From assembly GCF_024756235.1 (NCBI RefSeq), contig NZ_JANUGY010000016.1:1-64000 (forward strand): DNA of 64,000 nt, read 5' to 3'. Source of the DNA: Massilia kyonggiensis (lineage in GTDB: Bacteria; Pseudomonadota; Gammaproteobacteria; Burkholderiales; Burkholderiaceae_D). A model generated the notes under the pieces. The model saw nothing but the letters and a program-made list of their open reading frames with translations, was not told where the DNA came from and searched no databases. Both the position numbers and the translations under genes were made by a program. Shown here in pieces: positions 8,230 to 17,773 of the stretch; position 1 is the first letter of the stretch, and each line of letters starts with the position of its first letter.

Positions 8230-11200
8230 ATGAAAGCACTGCTCGATCTATTCAAGCAAGTTCAGCAAAACGAGAGCTTCGACGCCATCAAGATTGGCCT
8301 GGCGTCGCCCGAGAAAATCCGTTCGTGGTCGTACGGCGAAGTCAAGAAGCCGGAAACCATCAACTACCGTACGTTCAAGCCGGAACGTGATGGCCTGTTT
8401 TGCGCGAAAATCTTTGGTCCGATCAAGGACTACGAATGCCTGTGCGGCAAGTACAAGCGCCTGAAGCACCGCGGCGTCATCTGCGAGAAGTGCGGCGTCG
8501 AAGTCACCCTGGCGAAAGTCCGTCGTGAGCGCATGGGCCACATCGAGCTGGCCTCGCCGGTCGCGCACATCTGGTTCCTGAAGTCGCTGCCGTCGCGTCT
8601 GGGCATGGTCCTGGACATGACGCTGCGCGATATCGAACGCGTCCTGTACTTCGAAGCATACGTCGTGACCGATCCGGGCATGACCCCGCTGAAGAAGTGC
8701 CAGATCATGTCGGAAGACGACTACGCCGCCAAGTACGAAGAGTACGGCGACGACTTCACCGCATTCATGGGCGCCGAAGGCATCCGTGAACTGCTGCGCT
8801 CGATCGACATCGACCGCGAAGCCGAAGCCCTGCGCGTCGAACTCAAAGAGTCGAAGTCGGAAGCCAAGATCAAGAAATACGCCAAGCGCCTGAAAGTGCT
8901 CGAGGCGTTCCAGCGTTCGGGCATCAAGCCGGAATGGATGATCATGGAAGTGCTCCCGGTCCTGCCGCCGGAGCTGCGTCCGCTCGTCCCGCTGGATGGC
9001 GGCCGTTTCGCCACGTCCGACCTGAACGACCTGTACCGCCGCGTCATCAACCGTAACAACCGCCTGAAGCGCCTGATGGAACTGCGCGCTCCGGAAATCA
9101 TTACGCGTAACGAGAAGCGCATGCTGCAGGAAGCAGTGGACTCGCTGCTGGACAACGGCCGTCGCGGCAAAGCGATGACCGGCGCCAACAAGCGTCCGCT
9201 GAAGTCGCTGGCTGAAATGATCAAGGGTAAGGGCGGCCGCTTCCGTCAGAACCTGCTGGGCAAGCGCGTCGACTACTCGGGCCGTTCGGTCATCGTGGTG
9301 GGTCCGCAGCTGAAACTGCACCAGTGCGGTCTGCCGAAGCTGATGGCGCTCGAGCTGTTCAAGCCGTTCATCTTCAACAAGCTGGAACTGATGGGTCTCG
9401 CGACCACCATCAAGGCTGCGAAGAAGCTCGTCGAGCAGCAGGAACCGGTCGTCTGGGACATCCTGGAAGAAGTCATCAAGGAACACCCGGTGATGCTGAA
9501 CCGTGCGCCGACGCTGCACCGTCTCGGTATCCAGGCGTTCGAGCCGGTCCTGATCGAAGGTAAAGCGATCCAGCTGCACCCGCTGGTCTGCGCGGCGTTC
9601 AACGCCGACTTCGACGGTGACCAGATGGCAGTCCACGTCCCGCTGTCGATCGAAGCACAGATGGAAGCGCGCACGCTGATGCTGGCGTCGAACAACATCC
9701 TGTTCCCGTCGAACGGCGAACCGTCGATCGTGCCGTCCCAGGATATCGTGCTGGGTCTGTACTACGCGACCCGCGAAGCCATCAACGGCAAGGGCGAAGG
9801 CATGCTGTTCCCGGACGTGTCGGAAGTCATCCGCGCGTACGACAACAAGGAAGTCGAACTGGCGACCCGCATCACCGTGCGTATCGTGGAATTCCCGCGC
9901 AACGCCGAAGGCGGCTTCGACCAGACGCTGACCCGTTACGAGACCACGGTCGGCCGTGCGATCCTGTCCGAGATCCTGCCGAAAGGCCTGCCGTTCTCGG
10001 TGCTGAACCGCGCGCTGAAGAAGAAAGAGATCTCGAAGCTGATCAACACGTCGTTCCGCAAGTGCGGCCTGCGTGCGACCGTCGTGTTCGCCGACAAGCT
10101 GATGCAGTCGGGCTTCCGTCTCGCAACGCGCGCCGGTATCTCGATCGCCGTGGACGACATGCTGATCCCGGACGTCAAGAAGACCATGATCTCGACCGCC
10201 GAAGCGGAAGTGAAGCAGATCGAGCAGCAGTACGCCTCGGGTCTGGTCACCGCCGGCGAGCGTTACAACAAGGTCGTCGACATCTGGGGCAAGACCTCGG
10301 ACGAAGTGGGCAAGGCGATGATGGACCAGCTGAAAGTGGAGCCGGTCACGAAGCGCGACGGCACCCAGGGCACGCAAGAGTCGTTCAACGCCATCTACAT
10401 GATGGCCGACTCGGGCGCCCGTGGTTCCGCAGCCCAGATCCGTCAGCTGGCCGGTATGCGCGGCCTGATGGCGAAGCCGGACGGCTCGATTATCGAAACG
10501 CCGATTACCGCGAACTTCCGCGAAGGCCTGAACGTTCTGCAGTACTTCATCTCGACGCACGGCGCCCGTAAAGGCCTGGCCGACACCGCGCTGAAGACGG
10601 CAAACTCGGGTTACCTGACCCGTCGCCTGGTCGACGTGACGCAGGACCTGGTCGTGACGGAAGACGATTGCGGCACCTCGAACGGCACGCTGATGAAGGC
10701 GATGGTCGAAGGCGGTGAAGTGATCGAAGCCCTGCGCGACCGTATCCTGGGCCGCGTGGCCGGTACCGACATCGTCAATCCGGAAACGCAGGCGACCCTG
10801 TACGAAGCCGGCACGCTGCTGGACGAAGACATGGTCGAAGAGATCGAGCGTCTGGGCATCGACGAAGTGAAGGTCCGCACGCCGCTGAACTGCGACACCC
10901 GTTATGGCCTGTGCGCGAAGTGCTACGGCCGTGACCTGGGCCGCGGCCTGCTGGTGAACTCCGGCGAAGCCGTCGGTGTGGTGGCTGCACAGTCGATCGG
11001 TGAGCCGGGTACCCAGCTGACCATGCGTACGTTCCACATCGGTGGTGCGGCATCGCGTGCGGCAGTGGCATCGTCGGTGGAAGCCAAGTCGAACGGTACG
11101 GTCCGCTTCACGGCGACCATGCGTTACGTGACCAACGGCAAGGGCGCCCAGATCGTCATTTCGCGTTCGGGCGAAGTGCTGATCACGGACGACCACGGCC

Positions 11201-12477
11201 GCGAGCGCGAGCGTCACAAGGTGCCGTACGGCGCGACCCTGGCTGTCCAGGACGGCATGACGGTGAAAGCCGGTACGCCGCTGGCAACGTGGGATCCGCT
11301 GACCCGTCCGATCATCACCGAGTACGCCGGTACGATCAAGTTCGAGAACGTGGAAGAGGGCGTCACCGTCGCTCGCCAGGTGGACGAGGTCACCGGCCTG
11401 TCGACCCTGGTCGCGATCGACCCGAAACGCCGCGGCTCGGGCAAGGTCAACCGTCCGCAGGTCAAGCTGCTCAACGCCGAAGGTCAGGAAGTCAAGATCG
11501 CCGGCACCGAGCACGCTGTGACGATCGGCTTCCAGGTCGGCGCACTGATCATGGTGAAGGATGGCCAGCAAGTGTCGGTGGGTGAAGTGCTTGCACGTAT
11601 CCCGACCGAATCGCAGAAGACCCGTGACATTACCGGTGGTCTGCCGCGCGTTGCCGAGCTGTTCGAAGCCCGTTCGCCGAAAGATGCCGGCATGCTGGCG
11701 GAAGTCACCGGTACGGTCGCATTCGGTAAAGAGACCAAGGGCAAGCAGCGCCTGGAAATCACCGACATGGACGGCAACAAGCACGAGTTCCTGATCACGA
11801 AGGACAAGCAGGTGCTGGTGCACGACGGCCAGGTGGTGAACAAGGGCGAGATGATCGTGGACGGCCCGGCCGATCCGCAAGACATCCTGCGCCTGCTGGG
11901 TATCGAAGCGCTGGCCCGCTACATCGTCGACGAAGTGCAGGACGTGTACCGTCTGCAGGGTGTGAAGATCAACGACAAGCACATCGAGGTGATCGTTCGC
12001 CAGATGCTGCGTCGTGTGCAGATCACCGATGCCGGCGACACCGACTACATCGTCGGCGAGCAGGTGGAGCGTTCGGAGCTGCTGGAAGAGAACGACCGCG
12101 TGACGGCGCTGAACAAGCTGCCGGCGCAGTACGAAAACGTGCTGCTGGGTATCACGAAGGCATCGCTGTCGACCGACTCGTTCATCTCGGCCGCATCGTT
12201 CCAGGAAACCACCCGCGTGCTGACCGAAGCGGCGATCATGGGCAAGCGCGACGGTCTGCGCGGCCTGAAGGAAAACGTCATCGTCGGCCGCCTGATCCCT
12301 GGCGGTACCGGTCTGGCATTCCACCGCGCCCGCAAAGAGAAGGAAGCGTGGGAAGCGGAAGAGCGCGCAGCGCTGCTGCAGCAGGAGAAGGCCAACATGG
12401 CTGCCGAGCTGCAGGCGATGGAAGACCAGCAGAATGCTGCGGCTTCGGTCGAGCAGCATCATGGCGATGGTGAGTGA
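8230..12477 (+). CDS. rpoC: DNA-directed RNA polymerase subunit beta'
   Basis: RpoC carries the catalytic Mg2+ site and the clamp of RNA polymerase. The 1415-residue protein has the N-terminal zinc finger (CLCGKYKRLKHRGVICEKCG, about residues 70-89), the active-site NADFDGD (458-464) and the second zinc site near the trigger loop (CDTRYGLCAKCYGRDLG). It ends with an intact acidic, Gln/His-rich tail. It is complete. Its last part, from about residue 1190, is repeated twice more downstream, once degenerate and once nearly perfect, so the present 3' end may have been acquired with the island behind it. Confidence 0.99.
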   Translation: MKALLDLFKQVQQNESFDAIKIGLASPEKIRSWSYGEVKKPETINYRTFKPERDGLFCAKIFGPIKDYECLCGKYKRLKHRGVICEKCGVEVTLAKVRRERMGHIELASPVAHIWFLKSLPSRLGMVLDMTLRDIERVLYFEAYVVTDPGMTPLKKCQIMSEDDYAAKYEEYGDDFTAFMGAEGIRELLRSIDIDREAEALRVELKESKSEAKIKKYAKRLKVLEAFQRSGIKPEWMIMEVLPVLPPELRPLVPLDGGRFATSDLNDLYRRVINRNNRLKRLMELRAPEIITRNEKRMLQEAVDSLLDNGRRGKAMTGANKRPLKSLAEMIKGKGGRFRQNLLGKRVDYSGRSVIVVGPQLKLHQCGLPKLMALELFKPFIFNKLELMGLATTIKAAKKLVEQQEPVVWDILEEVIKEHPVMLNRAPTLHRLGIQAFEPVLIEGKAIQLHPLVCAAFNADFDGDQMAVHVPLSIEAQMEARTLMLASNNILFPSNGEPSIVPSQDIVLGLYYATREAINGKGEGMLFPDVSEVIRAYDNKEVELATRITVRIVEFPRNAEGGFDQTLTRYETTVGRAILSEILPKGLPFSVLNRALKKKEISKLINTSFRKCGLRATVVFADKLMQSGFRLATRAGISIAVDDMLIPDVKKTMISTAEAEVKQIEQQYASGLVTAGERYNKVVDIWGKTSDEVGKAMMDQLKVEPVTKRDGTQGTQESFNAIYMMADSGARGSAAQIRQLAGMRGLMAKPDGSIIETPITANFREGLNVLQYFISTHGARKGLADTALKTANSGYLTRRLVDVTQDLVVTEDDCGTSNGTLMKAMVEGGEVIEALRDRILGRVAGTDIVNPETQATLYEAGTLLDEDMVEEIERLGIDEVKVRTPLNCDTRYGLCAKCYGRDLGRGLLVNSGEAVGVVAAQSIGEPGTQLTMRTFHIGGAASRAAVASSVEAKSNGTVRFTATMRYVTNGKGAQIVISRSGEVLITDDHGRERERHKVPYGATLAVQDGMTVKAGTPLATWDPLTRPIITEYAGTIKFENVEEGVTVARQVDEVTGLSTLVAIDPKRRGSGKVNRPQVKLLNAEGQEVKIAGTEHAVTIGFQVGALIMVKDGQQVSVGEVLARIPTESQKTRDITGGLPRVAELFEARSPKDAGMLAEVTGTVAFGKETKGKQRLEITDMDGNKHEFLITKDKQVLVHDGQVVNKGEMIVDGPADPQDILRLLGIEALARYIVDEVQDVYRLQGVKINDKHIEVIVRQMLRRVQITDAGDTDYIVGEQVERSELLEENDRVTALNKLPAQYENVLLGITKASLSTDSFISAASFQETTRVLTEAAIMGKRDGLRGLKENVIVGRLIPGGTGLAFHRARKEKEAWEAEERAALLQQEKANMAAELQAMEDQQNAAASVEQHHGDGE

Positions 12478-12520
12478 TTTTCGCTGCTTATGCTTTAGCC
12501 GCTAAAAACGGCTGATGAGA

Positions 12521-12548
12521 ACGGCACCCCTTGGGTGCCGTTTTTTTT
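12521..12548 (+). terminator. rpoC intrinsic terminator (copy 1)
   Basis: CGGCACCC (12522-12529), a 3-base loop and GGGTGCCG (12533-12540) are followed by eight T. It ends the beta operon and, because of the convergent ariB, also sits at the island edge. The same terminator type recurs at 15546 and 18824. Confidence 0.95.
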
Positions 12549-12614
12549 GGGGCAGCCAATACTAAATCTTCATGTTGATCGGATTAATTGGCCGAATGTA
12601 GCTGACGTAGCGTG

Positions 12615-13511
12615 TTATATAAATAACTGGTTCCCACTACTTTCCTGCCATGCACGAAGCTTAGATGCAAGCCCAGTTTTAAAAAACTCTGCGCTATCAA
12701 ATGCGAGTCGCAACATATCCTCAACACAATCGGCTATTTGCAGGGCTTTATTGTTGCTCTTTAGCGCATCTTTGGAAAGAAGTGAAATAATTTCACATAT
12801 ATCGTGCCCATTGACAATTTCTAGTGCTGGATGTTTTGCAGCGAGGATAAACAATAATTTTTCTGATATTGCCTGCCGACTTGCAACTTCCAGTCCTCTA
12901 TTCTTTGAGTATTCATAAACCGTATTAACAAGTAAATCGTTGCCAAGAAATTGGCCCGTCTTGGCATCTATAAATTTGCTAAATTTTAGCCTATTGCCGT
13001 CTGCCTTCTCTGGTTTAAAGCTAAGTCCCAGTGCATGTCGCTTATTTGCTAGTTTCAAGCAGCCGAGAGTATATGCAAGTTCGAGTGCGACCTCTCGTAA
13101 AGGTTTTCTCATTTCTTTTTCAAATTGATCCACGCGATTTTGATCTAGAATTCCAGTAATAAAGTGATCCAGGGCGGCACTAATAAATACCATTACTTCT
13201 GAGTCGTGGCAGTCGGTTGGGAATATATCTTCAGCGTAATTCGGATCATATTTTGCGTTTCCGTCTATCCTTAAAAAATCAGCATCCCGAATTCCGAGTT
13301 TTCTTGCGAAACCCCGGTCTGCCAAAATTTGATATGCTGCCCGCTGTTTGTATTTTCCAAACGTTTGAACTAGTCGCACATGTTCTTTATCGAAAAACCT
13401 TGAATATAGTTTTATGTCTTTTTTTCCTTCAACCAGAACGGAGCATCCATTAAAGGTTATGTCTTGGCAGATCGCATTTGCAATTCTATCTGCCGTAATA
13501 TACTCCTCCAT
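12615..13511 (-). CDS. ariB: DUF4435/TOPRIM-type protein, AriB-like (PARIS)
   Basis: A 298-residue product with the DUF4435 signature. The stretch VLVEGKKDIKLY holds an acidic E28; GIRDADF gives the D76-x-D78 pair typical of TOPRIM metal sites; TDCHDSE follows at 99-105. In PARIS, AriB is the nuclease effector held by the AriA ATPase and released when a phage anti-restriction protein is sensed, after which it attacks host tRNA. That mechanism is family knowledge; the assignment here rests on motifs and pairing. The ATG overlaps the ariA stop by one base (TAATG). The gene is AT-rich and convergent with rpoC. Another AAA-DUF4435 defence pair remains possible. Confidence 0.75.
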   Translation of the reverse strand: MEEYITADRIANAICQDITFNGCSVLVEGKKDIKLYSRFFDKEHVRLVQTFGKYKQRAAYQILADRGFARKLGIRDADFLRIDGNAKYDPNYAEDIFPTDCHDSEVMVFISAALDHFITGILDQNRVDQFEKEMRKPLREVALELAYTLGCLKLANKRHALGLSFKPEKADGNRLKFSKFIDAKTGQFLGNDLLVNTVYEYSKNRGLEVASRQAISEKLLFILAAKHPALEIVNGHDICEIISLLSKDALKSNNKALQIADCVEDMLRLAFDSAEFFKTGLASKLRAWQESSGNQLFI

Positions 13512-14854
13512 TATTCTACGCCCTTCAATTCGACTCTAAGGTCCCAGTTTTCAGCAATTATATCTGGTGAGTGCGTTGCGATTACTACCGAGACATTATT
13601 CATTGATGTGACGTCCCGGAGGTCCTTTATAAATTGATTTTGCCAGGAAATGTGTAAAGAAAGTTCTGGCTCATCTATAAGAATCGTATCGCCCTTTTTT
13701 GAATTGAAAATGAGTTCATAGAACATGACTAACTCATGTTGTTCGCCAGATGAGAGTTTCGATGGTGGAATGATTTCGTAATTTCCCGCGCGATTCTTTT
13801 GTACGCGAGAACGAAACACAAATCCGGTAGTCTTATTAATTTCAACGTCTTTGTGCTTAAATCTTTTGTTCAGAATTGCCTTAAATAAGCTAATTTTTTC
13901 CGTCATCGTATCATACGGCGCTAGCTTCTTATTGCTATCGTCGATATACAGCTTCAATGGATTAAAAAGCGACAAGTCAGAGCTGTTGATCTGCAGCACA
14001 TCGTTGCCCGATCTACTTTCGATAAGGCCTGTGGCGTTTAGTAACTTTCTGCGTTCATCAAGCTTGGTTAACGCCTGATTTAAGGTGTCGTAACTGTCCA
14101 CTTCCCCCTGTCGCAGCTTCTGCATAAGACGGTTCGGATAGGTGGAGTCTAATGATGTGGATATTTCCGCAGATTCTTTAGATAGCTTCGATATTTCTTC
14201 GACGAGCTCGTTTGAAAACTTTTGAACAGTGCGAACGTATGCGTCTCCTCCTCGTTCCTTAGCGGTCATAATCCGTTGTGTTTCAATGAGTTTTACTTCA
14301 ACACGACGAATCCCGTCATTGAACCAAGAAGGAATTTTTTTCGCTAAGCTTTCCTCTTCCATTTCAAGGTGGTGGAGATAACGGTTTCGCTGATAATATT
14401 CATACTCGACTATTCTTCGCACGCGGGGGTCGCTAATTTCTTCCAGGTTCGTGATTAGAGACCCGGAAAGCGCACGCTCATAAGCGCCTGGAGAAAATCT
14501 TCCGCTTATCTCTGATTTGTCTTGAATATTTGCGCTGAAGAATTTGTATGTTTTGGTCCGCTCGTTCTTGGTGGTGAACCAACGTAGGACATACAGAGAC
14601 ATTGTATGTCCTTCAGCGCGACGAGAGATCTCCCAAACTTCGCCGTTGTTAAACTGGAAGGTAAAAGACTCGAAGTCTAATCGCTTAAAGAACGCAAAAT
14701 TTTTTGTAAAAAATGCGTGTACCGATTCGAGAATGACGGTTTTTCCCAAGCCATTCTCGCCAATAATGATGGTAATTCCACTTTCGCTGTTGAGCGCTAT
14801 ATTGTGATCAAATATGCCAAAAAGCTTCTTTACGGATATATTTGTGATTCGCAT
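13511..14854 (-). CDS. ariA: AAA_15-type ABC ATPase, AriA-like (PARIS)
   Basis: A 447-residue SMC/OLD-like ATPase. The Walker A motif GENGLGKT is at 32-39. The long middle part, with heptad-like segments, is a predicted coiled coil. The ABC signature appears as KLSSGEQHELVMFYEL, Walker B as ILIDEPELSLH, and the switch histidine as VIATHSPD near the C-terminus. In PARIS, AriA forms the cage-like sensor that binds phage anti-restriction proteins and holds AriB. It is the first gene of the minus-strand pair, with coupled translation into ariB. No strong Shine-Dalgarno precedes the start. AT-rich codon use indicates transfer. Confidence 0.75.
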   Translation of the reverse strand: MRITNISVKKLFGIFDHNIALNSESGITIIIGENGLGKTVILESVHAFFTKNFAFFKRLDFESFTFQFNNGEVWEISRRAEGHTMSLYVLRWFTTKNERTKTYKFFSANIQDKSEISGRFSPGAYERALSGSLITNLEEISDPRVRRIVEYEYYQRNRYLHHLEMEEESLAKKIPSWFNDGIRRVEVKLIETQRIMTAKERGGDAYVRTVQKFSNELVEEISKLSKESAEISTSLDSTYPNRLMQKLRQGEVDSYDTLNQALTKLDERRKLLNATGLIESRSGNDVLQINSSDLSLFNPLKLYIDDSNKKLAPYDTMTEKISLFKAILNKRFKHKDVEINKTTGFVFRSRVQKNRAGNYEIIPPSKLSSGEQHELVMFYELIFNSKKGDTILIDEPELSLHISWQNQFIKDLRDVTSMNNVSVVIATHSPDIIAENWDLRVELKGVE

Positions 14855-14936
14855 GAATTTTCCAGGAGGAATTAATTCGTTAATCCTAGCATTATCTCAA
14901 TCGAAAGGAAATATGCGGGATTTGTATGGTTTGCGC

Positions 14937-15530
14937 CGACCAAGGACAGCATGTACCGGTGCACGACGTCCAGGTGATGAACAAGGGCGGGATGATCGTG
15001 AACGGCCCAGCCGATCCGAAGACATCCTGCGGCTGTTAGGTATCGAAGCGCTGGCCCGCTACATCGTCGACGAAGTGCAGGACGTGTACCGTCTGCAGGA
15101 CGTGACGATCAACGACAGGTACATCAAGGTGATCGTTCGCCAGATGCTGCGCCGCGTGCAGATCGTCGAAGCCGGCGAAACCGACTACGTCGTCGGCGAG
15201 CAGGTGGAGCGTTCGGAACTGCTGGAAGAGAACGACCGCGTGACGGCCGCAGGCAAGCTGCCGGCGACTGACCGAAGCGGCAATTATGGGCAAGCGCGAC
15301 GGTCTGCGCGGCCTGAAGGAAAACGTCATCGTCGCCCGCCTGATCCCGGGCGGTACGGTCTGGCCTTCCACCGCGCCCGCAAGAGAGGGAATCGTGGGAA
15401 GCCGAAGAGCGCGCAGCGCTGCTGCAGCAGGAGAAGGCCAACATGGCTGCCGAGCTGTAGGATGGAGGATCAGCAGCAGGCTGCGGCTTCGGTCAAGCAG
15501 CATCATGGTGATGGCGAGCGATCACTGTAG
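14937..15530 (+). pseudogene. rpoC: Degenerate rpoC 3' end (copy 2)
   Basis: From about 14937 the DNA follows rpoC from about 11798 to its end, at roughly nine matching bases in ten by eye. It is broken by several single-base deletions (for example at 15018 and near 15355), a net loss of about 92 bases at 15267 relative to rpoC 12127-12219, an in-frame TAG at about 15458 and loss of the original TGA (now CGA). Intact stretches encode conservative replacements, such as IVEAGETDYVV where RpoC has ITDAGDTDYIV. This looks like an orthologous allele from another species rather than a simple local duplicate. It has no start codon of its own and is not a functional subunit. Confidence 0.92.
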
Positions 15531-15545
15531 CAAACTATAAGTGAG

Positions 15546-15575
15546 AACGGCACCCTGAGGGGTGCTGTTTTTTTT
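15546..15575 (+). terminator. Intrinsic terminator behind rpoC copy 2
   Basis: CGGCACCC and GGGTGCTG form the stem, with a short TGAG-type loop, followed by eight T (15568-15575). It is homologous to the rpoC terminator, with one stem substitution. It would stop any read-through before the downstream three-gene operon. Confidence 0.9.
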
Positions 15576-15663
15576 AATACTATCTAAGGTGTAACCATAT
15601 TGCATAGACAGCGATATATACACTTGGCATACTGAGCTTTTAATTGAAGGCTCTTATAGTCAA

Positions 15664-16671
15664 ATGTCAGAGACAGGCCCAACCGCAGAAATCGCCAGAA
15701 GAGTGTGCGATGATATTTTTGGAAATTTTTTCTGGAGCGTCCACCCGAGGATAGACTCCAATTTTAAATGCACGAAAGATCATCACCGTACGGCGTCTGA
15801 TAAGCCCAAGAAAACCCATCCTGCAGATGTCGTGTTTTCATATGATGATCCATACCTCAGGCGAAGAATTTATTTGCACACGGACATGAAGAGCTATGCT
15901 ACCGACAGCATAAGCTCGACAACGCTGCGAGCTGCACTCAAATCGTTGTGTATGACAGTGGAGTGCGCGCGAACTTCTGCAGAGTGGCGCCAGATCTACT
16001 CAGTACCTGACGATGAGGAACATGATGTTCAAGGTTTCCTATTCGTGCACAACCACGATCGGGGATACGAAAATAAATTTTCCGAGTCAATGGAACGGGT
16101 TAGTATTTCGGCGCTACCGGTTGCAGCGGACACCGTAATTCACTTCATGGGGCCGACAGATATATCGCGGTTATATTCAATTGCCAATGACTTAATGCGA
16201 TTGAAATTCACGAAGCTCCTGCCCGTTGATGAGCACACATTTTATTATCCAGATCTGGTGTTGACTCGGCGTCATACGGATACGTGGGCTCAACCAGCAA
16301 CGATTGAGCTTTTAATGTCCCCGTTCTTCATAATAAAGCATGCGTCAAGCGAAAAAATTGGGACTGGGTATTTGATCTACTACAACCGCCCAGGTGGGTC
16401 GGCCGAGGAATTTGAATATCTATTCGACTGCATCTCGCGTTTTCAAATGCTGGAGCATGGGCAAAAAATAAGAATTCGTTCCTGTCACGCTAATCCTGAT
16501 CAACTAATGTTGAGTCATTTCGAGGCGGCAAAGAAAAAATATGCAAAGGCTTGGGGATTCGATCGACTGCGTTCTGAACTGCTTGATCAAATAACCATTG
16601 AAATGATAACAAGCGTAACAGACACATATAATCCAGGTAATGTTGGCTGGAAGGTTGAAAATGAAGAGTAG
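15664..16671 (+). CDS. Unknown protein with PD-(D/E)XK-like motif, first gene of three-gene operon
   Basis: I do not recognise this 335-residue protein as a named family. Its N-terminal third shows a nuclease-like layout. An early helix contains E9, then P53-A-D55 opens a beta strand (ADVVFSY), and after a turn a second strand ends in D74-M-K76 (YLHTDMKSY). This order of Glu, Asp and D-x-K is that of PD-(D/E)XK nucleases. The remainder is mixed alpha/beta with no motif I can name, and no membrane segment or signal peptide is evident. The gene overlaps the next by 11 bases and is AT-rich like its neighbours. A defence nuclease is a reasonable guess, but it is inference. Confidence 0.85.
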   Translation: MSETGPTAEIARRVCDDIFGNFFWSVHPRIDSNFKCTKDHHRTASDKPKKTHPADVVFSYDDPYLRRRIYLHTDMKSYATDSISSTTLRAALKSLCMTVECARTSAEWRQIYSVPDDEEHDVQGFLFVHNHDRGYENKFSESMERVSISALPVAADTVIHFMGPTDISRLYSIANDLMRLKFTKLLPVDEHTFYYPDLVLTRRHTDTWAQPATIELLMSPFFIIKHASSEKIGTGYLIYYNRPGGSAEEFEYLFDCISRFQMLEHGQKIRIRSCHANPDQLMLSHFEAAKKKYAKAWGFDRLRSELLDQITIEMITSVTDTYNPGNVGWKVENEE

Positions 16672-17764
16672 ATTTGGTCAATCGTTATATTATGCATCTG
16701 ATAAAAACGTATTTGATGCGCTGAATAGAAGTCGTGTAACCAACGACACGATTCAAGAGCTGTTTCTCGCGCGAAATATTATTGTTTCAAAGCAAACTCA
16801 GCGTGAAGAATTGGCGCTCTATTTCAGCAGACTTCCACATGATCTTGAAGACCATAAAAATATATCGGCAAAACTAGGCGTTGTAGCTCGTCAAGAGCGA
16901 CTCACCACCGTTGAAGTAAAGATTGCTGCGCAGCAGAATCATTATGATGCAGCGATCAATGCAATTAAATCGAAGTTGTCAGAAGAAAATGACACGATGA
17001 CTGTTGCTAATCATCCAGATAGAATTGATTTGATCGTAAAATATTCAAGCATCGATTATCGAAAATCGGAGTTTTCACAGGTTCAGGTTCGTGACGGCAT
17101 ACTTTCTATAATGAAAACCGATGATGGGTACATGATTAGAAGCACCTATAATGATTTCATGAATTCTGTTAGGGATAACCTAGTTTCGGAAATTGAGCAG
17201 CGAGCTGGAGTAAAGGGTGAGCGCCGTAGTATTTCGTTGTACAGCATACAAGATCCGCTGAAGCGCAGTGAGTTCTTCCATTCCCTAATGTCTCAAATGC
17301 CTGGGTTTCGTTTGAAAGATGTTGGAGAAGTGTACGTCTTTAAACAAAAGCCGAACTCATCAAACCAAAACGACGAAGAAAGTGAAGAAGAAACTTCGGA
17401 CACCCATGTCGAACGCGTGCTTCTGCGAGGAAGTGGCGTAACAAGATCAAAACAGCTTCAAGATTTGATTAAAAAGAAAGACTCGGAAGAGCCATACTAT
17501 ATTGTACGTGGAGTATGGTCAGTTGAGGAAAAAGGCGGCATCGGAAACATTTACGAAATAGAAGCGAGGTTTGAAAACACGCAGGATTGCACGGGTTTCT
17601 CGTATCGTTTGCGCGGTGTTTACCCGGCAGACATTAAAAACAAGACCGGCGTATCAAAAACTAAGCGCCAAGCCACTCGGGGTGAGGCCAATCACATCGG
17701 TGGCGTATTGGAGCAATACGCGAGCGAACTTATGGTGAAATTCAACGCTGCCTTGACAACCTAA
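16661..17764 (+). CDS. Unknown protein, second gene of three-gene operon
   Basis: A 367-residue protein of unknown function. The ATG at 16661 (MKSRFGQSLYY) lies inside the end of the preceding gene, with AAGG about ten bases upstream. The N-terminal 60 residues contain a helix-loop-helix (TIQELFLARNIIVSKQTQREELALYF) that resembles small SAP-like nucleic-acid-binding modules; this is weak. A strongly acidic, probably disordered linker (NQNDEESEEETSD) at about 238-250 separates it from a C-terminal beta-rich part. No Walker motif, nuclease motif or membrane segment is seen. The tight coupling suggests a partner or specificity subunit of the first protein. Confidence 0.85.
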   Translation: MKSRFGQSLYYASDKNVFDALNRSRVTNDTIQELFLARNIIVSKQTQREELALYFSRLPHDLEDHKNISAKLGVVARQERLTTVEVKIAAQQNHYDAAINAIKSKLSEENDTMTVANHPDRIDLIVKYSSIDYRKSEFSQVQVRDGILSIMKTDDGYMIRSTYNDFMNSVRDNLVSEIEQRAGVKGERRSISLYSIQDPLKRSEFFHSLMSQMPGFRLKDVGEVYVFKQKPNSSNQNDEESEEETSDTHVERVLLRGSGVTRSKQLQDLIKKKDSEEPYYIVRGVWSVEEKGGIGNIYEIEARFENTQDCTGFSYRLRGVYPADIKNKTGVSKTKRQATRGEANHIGGVLEQYASELMVKFNAALTT

Positions 17765-17773
17765 AGGTCTGCT

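Noticed and set aside
14814..15530. An open frame running from the ariA start region through the second rpoC tail
   Set aside because: It only strings together ariA antisense and rpoC fragments across frameshifts. No start signal or coherent protein is seen.
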